Origin: Actinomycetota bacterium
GTDB lineage: Bacteria > Actinomycetota > Acidimicrobiia > IMCC26256 > PALSA-555
Length of the DNA: 64,000 bases
Assembly (NCBI GenBank): GCA_003140175.1
Contig: PLJD01000043.1
Coordinates: 77,271-141,270 of the forward strand
Direction of reading: 5' to 3'
A program made the translations under genes and the position numbers. The notes under the pieces are model-generated. The model was given only the letters and a program-made list of their open reading frames with translations. It made no database searches and had not been told where the DNA came from. Every line of letters begins with the position of its first letter. Position 1 is the stretch's first letter. This document shows, piece after piece, positions 42,699 to 49,520 of the stretch.

Positions 42699-43971
42699 TC
42701 GGACCTTGGCGAAGGGACACGAGGGACGCTCGGTCTGCGGGCGACCTCGTTGGCCGAGGCAGCGCGTGAGTGCGCTCATCGCCGGGAGCCTGGTCGGGAC
42801 ACTGCTGGTCGCGTGTGCCGCACCAGCGCGCTTCGGCGTGGCGACCACCGTCGTGCACCCGACCGGTAACTGCGACACGTCACGGGTTGTCGAGATCGGG
42901 GCATCGCTGACGCTCTCGGGAGGCCAGGGCGAGCTGGGTCGCGAGTATCTGGCCGGGCTGGAGATGGCGGTCAATCAGGTGAACCACACCGGCGGGATCC
43001 TCAAGAATCGCAGCTGCCTCGAATTGCTCTACAAGAACGACCGGGGGAGCGTGCCCACCGCCGATCAGGCCGTGCTCGACCTCGTCAACGGTGAGATGGT
43101 GGCGTTCCTCGTCGGTCCGTTGCTCTCGGCGCAGACCCAAGGCGTGAGAGGCGACCTCGCGGCCGCGGGTATCCCCACGGCAAACTTCTCCGGCCTGGAG
43201 GACACCTTTCGCCGAGATCGCTACCCGTGGACCTTCCCGCTGACGTCATCGATCTCCACCGAGGCCGCGTCGATGGCCGCATTCGCACACTCGAAGGGGT
43301 GGTCTCGGGTCGGTGTCGTCGCCAGCAGCGACCCCGTGGGCCGCCAGGGCGCTGCTGCTTTTCGCACCGCGGCCCGACGGGAGCGGCTCGCTGTGGCCGG
43401 CCCCGTATTCGTCTCATCGGGGCGTCACGCCGATCAAGGCCTGCAGCGGCTCCGGGAGGCTGATCCCGACGGGCTGGTCGTCATCGACGACTCACTGGAC
43501 GTCGCCGCGGTGCTCAAGGCCAGAACCGACCTGGGTTGGGGCGTACCGGTTGTTACTCAGTCCGTAGCGGCCGACCAGGCCGTCATCGCCTCGGTCGGGA
43601 TGACGAACCTCGCCGGTGTATTCGCCGTCGTCCCACAAGCCGTGCTTGCCCAGCCCGGAATCTCCAGCGCGGGCATTCGTAGTTTCCGGGACCAGGTGCG
43701 TCATCGGCTTCATGCCGCGAGCCTCAACGGTTCCATCGTGCCCTATGCGCAGGCCTACGACGCAATCTCGATGATGGCCTCAGCCGCTCGGAGCATCAAC
43801 TCACAGACTCCAGCCAACGTCCGCACATTCCTTGAAAACGCGAACTACCAGGGTCTGCTGGCGTCGTACTCGTTTACGACCACGGTCCACACGGGTATCC
43901 CTGGCAACCAGTCGACCATCGTCTCAGTCAATTCCCTCACCGACGGCCTCTTTCGACCAGCGCCGGGCTAG
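42679..43971 (+). CDS. Second Liv-type substrate-binding lipoprotein
   Basis: A 430-residue lipoprotein. A basic N-region (RPRWPRQR) leads into SALIAGSLVGTLLVACAAPA, a type II signal peptide with lipobox LVAC. The mature part is a leucine-binding-protein fold (EIGASLTLSGGQGELGREYL, YKNDRGSVPTADQAVLDLV, PLTSSISTEAASMAAFAHSK). TTG 42679 is chosen for the GGAGG six bases upstream; it overlaps the ATPase fusion by 20 bp. GTG 42766 would remove the basic region. The receptor differs from the one at 34577, so the operon encodes two receptors for one permease. Confidence 0.85.
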   Translation: MARPHADRTLAKGHEGRSVCGRPRWPRQRVSALIAGSLVGTLLVACAAPARFGVATTVVHPTGNCDTSRVVEIGASLTLSGGQGELGREYLAGLEMAVNQVNHTGGILKNRSCLELLYKNDRGSVPTADQAVLDLVNGEMVAFLVGPLLSAQTQGVRGDLAAAGIPTANFSGLEDTFRRDRYPWTFPLTSSISTEAASMAAFAHSKGWSRVGVVASSDPVGRQGAAAFRTAARRERLAVAGPVFVSSGRHADQGLQRLREADPDGLVVIDDSLDVAAVLKARTDLGWGVPVVTQSVAADQAVIASVGMTNLAGVFAVVPQAVLAQPGISSAGIRSFRDQVRHRLHAASLNGSIVPYAQAYDAISMMASAARSINSQTPANVRTFLENANYQGLLASYSFTTTVHTGIPGNQSTIVSVNSLTDGLFRPAPG

Positions 43972-44016
43972 CCGCGCGACTTCCGAGTCGGCGGCCCCGA
44001 CCATACGCTGGTGGGC

Positions 44017-44943
44017 ATGACCGGCAACGAGCATCACGACGTCATCGTGGTCGGTGGCGGCCCGGCGGGCGTGAGCTGCGCGTTGGAGTGTTTCGATGTT
44101 CAGCTCGATACCGTTTTAGTGGAGCTTCGCTCCGTCCTGGGCGGTCAACTCCCGGAGATCTCACACTCGGTTCGCAACGTCGCTGCCGGACGTTTTGACG
44201 ACGGTTCGGTGCTGCAGCGGGCCCTCCAGGAGTCAGCGGCCATCCTCGATGAGCGGGCGTATCTCTCGCATCCCGTGACACGGGCGGACCTGGGCGATCG
44301 ATGGATCGAGACTCGAGGCGGTCGTTGGTCGGCTCGAGCGCTCGTCGTAGCCACCGGCACGAGGCGACAGGAACTCGACACCGCCCCGGATGGAGCATTT
44401 GGCGGTGCTGTCACCTATCAGCTGGAGGGGGAGCCACGCCGGTTCGTCGGACGTGAAGTAGCGGTGATCGGCGGTGGCGACAGCGCGACCCTCGACGCAC
44501 TTGTGCTCGCCCGGACTGGCTCCACCGTGAAGCTTGTGTATCGATCCGAGCATTTGACCGCGCGACACGACATCGTGCGACAGATCCACGACGAAACCCG
44601 CATCGAGGAGTTTGCCGGATGGGAACTGGCTGCGGTCAAGGGAACCGATCGCCTCGAGGGGATTGAACTGGTCCGGCCCACGACCGATGAACGGCGGCCG
44701 ATCTCCGTGCAGGGAGTGATCGTCAAGATTGCGCGCGTGCCAAACACCACTCCCTTCGAGGGACAGCTAGACCTCGATCGGTCCGGGGCGGTCATTGTCG
44801 ATCGAGACCTGCGTACGAACCGAGAAGGCGTGTTCGCCTCCGGTGACGTCGTGTCGAACGCGTATCCACGCGTTGCCGCGGCGTTCGGCCAAGGCGTACT
44901 CGCCGCTCGGTCGGTCCTGCGCTACCTGGAGGGGCGATCTTGA
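44017..44943 (+). CDS. Thioredoxin-reductase-like FAD/NAD(P) oxidoreductase lacking CxxC
   Basis: A 308-residue two-dinucleotide-fold flavoprotein. The FAD site is DVIVVGGGPAGVSCALEC (about 8-25) with EL-SVLGGQLPEI; the NAD(P) site is VAVIGGGDSATLDALVLA; the second FAD segment is GVFASGDVVSNAYPRVAAAF. The redox CxxC of thioredoxin reductases is absent, so it resembles ferredoxin/flavodoxin-NADP reductases and may supply electrons to oxygenases here (P450 at 53726, Rieske at 11496). It starts 45 bp after the binding lipoprotein, so it may belong to that operon. An in-frame GTG at 44011 is also possible. Confidence 0.85.
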   Translation: MTGNEHHDVIVVGGGPAGVSCALECFDVQLDTVLVELRSVLGGQLPEISHSVRNVAAGRFDDGSVLQRALQESAAILDERAYLSHPVTRADLGDRWIETRGGRWSARALVVATGTRRQELDTAPDGAFGGAVTYQLEGEPRRFVGREVAVIGGGDSATLDALVLARTGSTVKLVYRSEHLTARHDIVRQIHDETRIEEFAGWELAAVKGTDRLEGIELVRPTTDERRPISVQGVIVKIARVPNTTPFEGQLDLDRSGAVIVDRDLRTNREGVFASGDVVSNAYPRVAAAFGQGVLAARSVLRYLEGRS

Positions 44944-44988
44944 GTTCGCCAACACTGATCGTGTGCTACGTTCCCGCACCGGTCGCAT

Positions 44989-45534
44989 ATGGCTCCGACT
45001 CCTGACGACGATGCGCTGTGCATCGATGACGTGGTGGCCGAGTACCAACGTGTCCTGCGCGAGGAAGCTCCGCCCAGGACCGGCCGGCTCGTCGAGTTGC
45101 TGGTCGAGCTGCACGCCACCAATCTCAGCCAATGGGGGTGTGAGGACCGTGTCCGCGCGCCCGGCGTAGACATTGCGACGATCGCGCAGGCGAAGGAGAC
45201 GATCGACCGGCTCAATGCCCAGCGGCACCGGCTGGTTGAGCAGATCGACGTGGCCATCGACGGCACCATGGCCCAGGTGCCGTCGGCGACGCCGGCCACC
45301 GAGAGTCCGGCGATGGTCTTCGATCGTCTGTCCGTGCTCGTGATTCGGATCCATCACACGGAGCTCGCGGTCGGCTCAGACGGGTCGCGAGCTGAGAGCT
45401 ATGCCCCGCGCCTCCCGGTCCTCTATGGCCAGCTGGCCGTGCTCACGGAAGCCCTCGATGCGCTGCTCGCCGACGTGCGGGAGGGCAGGAGGCGGTTCGT
45501 CCCGTATCAGAGCTTGAAGCTCTACGCGCAGTAG
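44989..45534 (+). CDS. DUF4254 family protein
   Basis: A 181-residue helical protein. The segments LVELHATNLSQWGCEDRV and TIAQAKETIDRLNAQRHRLV, then EQIDVAID, match the DUF4254 pattern (LH..N..QW..ED and ID.LN..R...IE.ID). Its biochemical function is unknown. I recall the family next to family 9 glycosyltransferases in other bacteria, and such an enzyme is encoded convergently at 46698, which fits a shared role in a glycan. It follows the flavin reductase by 45 bp. Confidence 0.78.
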   Translation: MAPTPDDDALCIDDVVAEYQRVLREEAPPRTGRLVELLVELHATNLSQWGCEDRVRAPGVDIATIAQAKETIDRLNAQRHRLVEQIDVAIDGTMAQVPSATPATESPAMVFDRLSVLVIRIHHTELAVGSDGSRAESYAPRLPVLYGQLAVLTEALDALLADVREGRRRFVPYQSLKLYAQ

Positions 45535-45564
45535 TTGCGCCCACCGAGTGGCATCTGATCCGGC

Positions 45565-46701
45565 TCAGTCGCTGTTCCGGCTCGCGATCCTGGAGATATC
45601 GACGCGATAAAGCCGGTATCCCCCGCGATTGAGGCCATACACGACGTGGTCGGCGATGATCGCGGCGTGCGCGATACCGAGTGAATGGGCAGCGACGGGA
45701 GCGGTGCGCATCAGGCAGGTCCCGTTCTGCGCGCTGAACACGCATACCGCGCCGGTCCGGTCGATCCCGTAGACCGAAGTGCGGCTCATCACGACCGCGG
45801 TACCGCCGTTCCCCCACGCGAGATCCTGAGCGAACCGCCCCTCGACGACCCGGCTGCCGTCGCGGGGGTCCACGCCAGCAAAGCCGCCCCCTCCCAGTCG
45901 CTCCCAGTCGTAGTCGCCGACTCCGGCGGCACCGAGCGCGGGGCCGGCGACCCACAGGAGCCCATCACTCCACACCAAGACGGCGGGTTCGAAGTCAAGG
46001 TCAATGTCCCAGCGCGGTCGGCCGACCGTTCCGTTCTGGATCGAGATCAGGCCCACCCGACCGCCCCCTCCAATGGCGACCCAATCCCGTCGCGCCGTGG
46101 ACACTGAGCCGAGCGCGGTGACGACTCCCCAGTCCTCCAGCTTCACCTCCGCGTCGAGGCGGACTCGACCGCGTGTTGCGCTGATCGGCTCGGACACCAG
46201 CAGTCCTCCGGCGTGTTGCGCTCGCGGGCGGGATCCGACCAGTCGATCGCCAACCGCCACGACCCGTTCCATGTCCTCTACGAACCGGCATGTCCACAGT
46301 GGATCAATGCGATCGACACGACCCGGCACCACGCGAATCTCGGAGCGTCGAAAGGCCCGCAGCGATCCGAGATGATTGAGCACGACGATGACATCGAGAC
46401 TGGGGATCTCCAGGATGGCGTGGACATCGAGATCGAATTGCGACGGCTCATCTTCATCCGGAAATTCAGTCTGATCGAAGATCGCAAGCGGCCGACAATC
46501 CGGCGAGGCAAACACGACGTTTCGACCGAGGTTGTTCCAGGCGCAGAGCTCACCCACGGCGACGACCCGCCCGATGCCCTCAGGCTGGGAGTTGCGGACG
46601 TGGCTGTCGGGATACGAGTCGAGCGGCGCGCCGGCGAGGTCGCTTGGATCGGTCGACGCACGACCATGCGGTCCGTCACCATGTGGCTGTTCGCTCGTCA
46701 C
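45565..46701 (-). CDS. Beta-propeller-like protein of unknown function
   Basis: A 378-residue protein whose repeated beta-rich blocks look like propeller blades: VVAVGELCAWNNLGRNVVFA, IPSLDVIVVLNHLGSLRAFR, DWVAIGGGGRVGLISIQNGT, WSDGLLWVAGPALGAAG, AVVMSRTSVYGIDRTGAVCV, IIADHVVYGLNRGGYRLYRV. It is similar in style to PQQ/WD-like propellers but has no known catalytic residues and no signal peptide. GTG 46701 overlaps the upstream glycosyltransferase stop (GTGA), so it is the last gene of the queD-queC-glycosyltransferase operon. Confidence 0.68.
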   Translation of the reverse strand: MTSEQPHGDGPHGRASTDPSDLAGAPLDSYPDSHVRNSQPEGIGRVVAVGELCAWNNLGRNVVFASPDCRPLAIFDQTEFPDEDEPSQFDLDVHAILEIPSLDVIVVLNHLGSLRAFRRSEIRVVPGRVDRIDPLWTCRFVEDMERVVAVGDRLVGSRPRAQHAGGLLVSEPISATRGRVRLDAEVKLEDWGVVTALGSVSTARRDWVAIGGGGRVGLISIQNGTVGRPRWDIDLDFEPAVLVWSDGLLWVAGPALGAAGVGDYDWERLGGGGFAGVDPRDGSRVVEGRFAQDLAWGNGGTAVVMSRTSVYGIDRTGAVCVFSAQNGTCLMRTAPVAAHSLGIAHAAIIADHVVYGLNRGGYRLYRVDISRIASRNSD

Positions 46702-47615
46702 AGCAGGCCCTCGAGCGCCCGCATCACGCGATCGGGCGAGACCGGGTCCAGACACCGACCCGCGACCGGGCATGCCTGAGGCTTCCACTCGAGGCCGCGC
46801 AAGCTCCCGCTCCGGTTGTATGCCCGCTCGCGCTCGATCGAGACGCAATCGTCGTCGCACCGGTTGCCGATGACGGCGCGACAGTGTGGCCAGGGCCGGT
46901 AGAACACCGGCCTGTCTCGGGTGATGGTCACCGTCGGCGTGACTTGCTGAGCCGCGATGTGGGTCAAGCCGGTGTCCACGCCGACAACCGCGCGGCAAGA
47001 AGTGAGGAGGTCCACCGCATCACCCGGACTCGGTGCATGGATTTCCCTGATTCCAGTGTCGCGCAAGTCTGGGGTTGCCCCGTATCGGGTGACCATACGG
47101 GCGTCCCCGCCGGCGTGGTGGATCTGGGCGGCGAGGCTCGTCCAGCGTTCGGCGGGCCAGCGCTTGGATGGCCCATCTGTCTCCGTGACCAGCACCACGA
47201 CGTCGGAAACCTCGGGTCGGGGGCGTGCCAGCAAGGGGACAGGTCGAGCGAAGTCGGCATCGATTCCAAAGTCGGTCCCGATGCGATCGAGGATCTCATT
47301 GATCGAGAGTGGCCCGACGGTCCGATCGAATTCTGGTGACCCCCACCAGTGGTCGCGCTGGAGTCGATGGTCGCGCAGATCTACGACAAGACCGTCGGCT
47401 TGGGTGGGATCGAAGGCGTCCTCACTCACTGAACCCGCGAGTCCTTCGATGCGCTCCGCGAGGGCAGCCTGCCCGGATGACCGCGCGATGAGCCAGATCT
47501 CCTCCTGGCGCCGCTCGGCGTCGGCGATGCAGGCCTGGATCACCGGCAGGGAAACCACCAGATCTCCTAGCCCGAAGGAGACGGGAGCCACGTAACGGCG
47601 CCGCACGGTACTCAC
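46698..47615 (-). CDS. Family 9 glycosyltransferase (heptosyltransferase-like)
   Basis: A 305-residue GT-B protein. The N-terminal FGLGDLVVSLPVIQACIAD (G-GD---S-P), the central VVVLVTETDGPSKRWPAERW and the C-terminal CRAVVGVDTGLTHIAAQQVT with ITRDRPVFYRPWPHC are the GT9 signatures; the Cys-rich end (CRAVIGNRCDDDC) is also typical. GT9 enzymes use ADP-heptose or similar donors on surface glycans. The position 12 bp after queC and the GTGA overlap with the propeller gene place it in one operon with deazaguanine genes, an uncommon pairing. Confidence 0.85.
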   Translation of the reverse strand: MSTVRRRYVAPVSFGLGDLVVSLPVIQACIADAERRQEEIWLIARSSGQAALAERIEGLAGSVSEDAFDPTQADGLVVDLRDHRLQRDHWWGSPEFDRTVGPLSINEILDRIGTDFGIDADFARPVPLLARPRPEVSDVVVLVTETDGPSKRWPAERWTSLAAQIHHAGGDARMVTRYGATPDLRDTGIREIHAPSPGDAVDLLTSCRAVVGVDTGLTHIAAQQVTPTVTITRDRPVFYRPWPHCRAVIGNRCDDDCVSIERERAYNRSGSLRGLEWKPQACPVAGRCLDPVSPDRVMRALEGLL

Positions 47616-47627
47616 GGTCGAGAAGGT

Positions 47628-48314
47628 TCAGGGCTGCGCATAGCGTGTGACATCGGCAATCGCCAGAGCTGCGAACGCACGTCGACGCTCGGCGCACTTG
47701 TTGCACTGCCCGCAGTGATCCCCGGCTTTCGGATCGATGCACGAGAAGGTGTGTTGGAGCTCGAGACCACGACCGAGTCCGAGAACGTCGGCTTTGGTGA
47801 AATCTGAAAACGGTGCGACGATCGAGATCGGATAGTCCATGGCGACATCTACGAGAGATGCGAACGAGTTGAAGAAATCACGGCTGCTGTCGTCGAAGGG
47901 ATTGCCCTTCAGGGTGCCGACGGCGATTGCCGGATAGTCGTGGAGCGCGCACCACACGCACGACTTCGCGAACAACAAGAGGTTGCGCCCGGGCAAGTAG
48001 ACGGCATCGTCGGGAGAGTGTGCACCAGGAATTCCTTGGGCTGACACGCTCCAATGGGCGCCGTAGACGTCCGCCATCGGGTAGTCAAGGGTGACGAGCG
48101 GACGAATTCCAGCACTCGTCAACGTGTCCAGGAAACGCCGAAGGTGCGCTTCCTCCGCCTCCTCCCAGGAGAGACCGAACCGCACGTAGATGGGTTGCAC
48201 GACCTGGCCCCGCCCGAGAAAGTCTGCGACCAGGATTGCGCTGTCGAGCCCACCGCTGGTGAGCACCGCGACCCTGCCACCCGGGCTCGGGCCCACCAAA
48301 GCGTCTGGAGTCAT
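47628..48314 (-). CDS. queC: 7-cyano-7-deazaguanine synthase-like protein
   Basis: A 228-residue PP-loop enzyme. The ATP-pyrophosphatase motif is [18 protein letters not shown], and the C-terminal zinc site is [20 protein letters not shown]. QueC converts 7-carboxy-7-deazaguanine to preQ0 with ATP and ammonia, the precursor of queuosine, archaeosine-like bases or deazapurine metabolites. The centre ([34 protein letters not shown]) differs from the canonical E. coli type. ATG 48314 overlaps the queD stop (ATGA). queE and queF are not in the window. Confidence 0.85.
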   Translation of the reverse strand: MTPDALVGPSPGGRVAVLTSGGLDSAILVADFLGRGQVVQPIYVRFGLSWEEAEEAHLRRFLDTLTSAGIRPLVTLDYPMADVYGAHWSVSAQGIPGAHSPDDAVYLPGRNLLLFAKSCVWCALHDYPAIAVGTLKGNPFDDSSRDFFNSFASLVDVAMDYPISIVAPFSDFTKADVLGLGRGLELQHTFSCIDPKAGDHCGQCNKCAERRRAFAALAIADVTRYAQP

Positions 48315-48670
48315 CCGTGGCCTCGATAAACACACCCCGAAGTGCAGGTCTCGCGGATCACAACCTGCGACAGCTCCGGTAGCGATGGCCGGAGCCGTTC
48401 CCAGATCCAGCCTGCCAGGATCTCACTCGTCGGGTTCTCGAGCCCGCTGATCTCGTTTAAGTAGTAATGGTCGAGGCAGGCGAGGACTGGCTGCATGGCA
48501 CCGGTCAGATCCGCGAAGTCCCGCACCCATCCGGTGTCGTCACCCACCGGCGCCTCGACGTGGACGCTGACTCGAAACGAATGGCCGTGCAGACGCGAGC
48601 ACTTATGACCCGGAGGGACGTTTGGGAGGCGATGCGCTGCCTCGAAGGTGAACTCCTTAAAGATCTCCAT
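48311..48670 (-). CDS. queD: 6-carboxytetrahydropterin synthase-like protein
   Basis: A 119-residue T-fold enzyme of the QueD/PTPS family. The zinc histidines are His in FEAAHRLPN and the pair in LHGHSF; the catalytic Cys precedes them in [10 protein letters not shown], and Glu lies in CTSGCVYRG-adjacent [10 protein letters not shown]. It makes 6-carboxy-5,6,7,8-tetrahydropterin, the second step towards preQ0. AGGAG lies seven bases before ATG 48670. It overlaps queC and starts 41 bp after the upstream frame. Confidence 0.87.
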   Translation of the reverse strand: MEIFKEFTFEAAHRLPNVPPGHKCSRLHGHSFRVSVHVEAPVGDDTGWVRDFADLTGAMQPVLACLDHYYLNEISGLENPTSEILAGWIWERLRPSLPELSQVVIRETCTSGCVYRGHG

Positions 48671-48710
48671 CACCGGGCTCCTAGCAATTCAGGGCGGGGT
48701 CGGCGGCGAG

Positions 48711-49073
48711 TCACCCGCTGGCGGCAGCCGTGACTGCGACGCAGCATTCGTGTGGCCTCGGGTCTAGCACCGGCGTGAGGTTGGGGAGCTCGGTTCCCGC
48801 CAGGAGGCCTTCGATCAGCGCCGGGTTCATGCCGCAGACCGGCTCGCGATGTTCGCTGGCGATGCCTCGAACGAGTTTGCAGTCGGGACGCTTGAAGTCG
48901 AAGAGGACGGCGGAATCCATAACCCTGTAACTGTAGGGAGGGATCCGGCTCGCAATGGACCGGGCGAAGCGGATCCCGTCGTGCTGCGAGTGCCCGCGCT
49001 GGCCAGCGAGCGACGGCTCTGAGAAGTCGTGCTTGAGCCACTCGGGCCCGGAGTTAGGAACCGGGTGATCCAT
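48711..49073 (-). CDS. Unrecognised protein with a SufR-like cysteine-rich C-terminus
   Basis: A 120-residue frame upstream of queD. Its C-terminal half (DCKLVRGIASEHREPVCGMN, then PALIEGLL and HECCVAV) resembles the Cys-containing ligand domain of SufR/ArsR-like regulators, in which spaced cysteines bind an iron-sulfur cluster. The expected winged helix is missing, so it is either truncated or a different family. The stretch encoding VLFDFKRPDCKL (48872-48911) matches the core of the interspersed repeat over about 36 of 40 bases. It may be a regulator remnant. The start is uncertain. Confidence 0.45.
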   Translation of the reverse strand: MDHPVPNSGPEWLKHDFSEPSLAGQRGHSQHDGIRFARSIASRIPPYSYRVMDSAVLFDFKRPDCKLVRGIASEHREPVCGMNPALIEGLLAGTELPNLTPVLDPRPHECCVAVTAAASG

Positions 49074-49520
49074 GCGTCAACCACCGGTGGCGGCGCCCCA
49101 GGTCACTGTCAAGTCCGGGTCGGACCTGGCGACGTGCCGGTTCGGATCGGTGCGCTGCGGTGTGATGGCGGCCTAGTCGAGGTCGCCGCGGGGATGGCTC
49201 ATGCGAGGGGGGGATGCGTGTAGTGGCCGCGCGTCAGCGCACTGTGACCCAGTGGTGGGTGACCGGTGATCTTGACGACTGACGCGCCCCGACAGACTGG
49301 CTGCCTGGCCCGAGGTAATGTGCGTGGGTGCGGCGAAGAGTTCGGCGTCGTGTGGCGGCTGGCCTGTGCCGACCTGTTCAGTCGTCTCTGCACGGATAGG
49401 CAATACAGGGCGCCGACTCGGGTTTGTGGCGCCGCATGAATCGGTTGGCCGGCAATCGGGGATCGATCCGTGATCACGTGGGTTTGACCGGCCGAGGGGT
49501 GTGAGCTGAGTGGCGCGTCG
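49074..49520. other. 447-bp region without a recognisable gene
   Basis: Only short unrelated frames occur. It must hold the promoters of the minus-strand queD operon and the plus-strand ATPase operon, but no clear hexamers, operators or repeats were identified. Confidence 0.5.

Noticed and set aside
45565-46998. Longer start for the propeller-like protein within the glycosyltransferase gene
   Set aside because: The region before 46701 encodes the GT9 C-terminus on the same strand in another frame; the GTGA overlap at 46701 fits an operon start.
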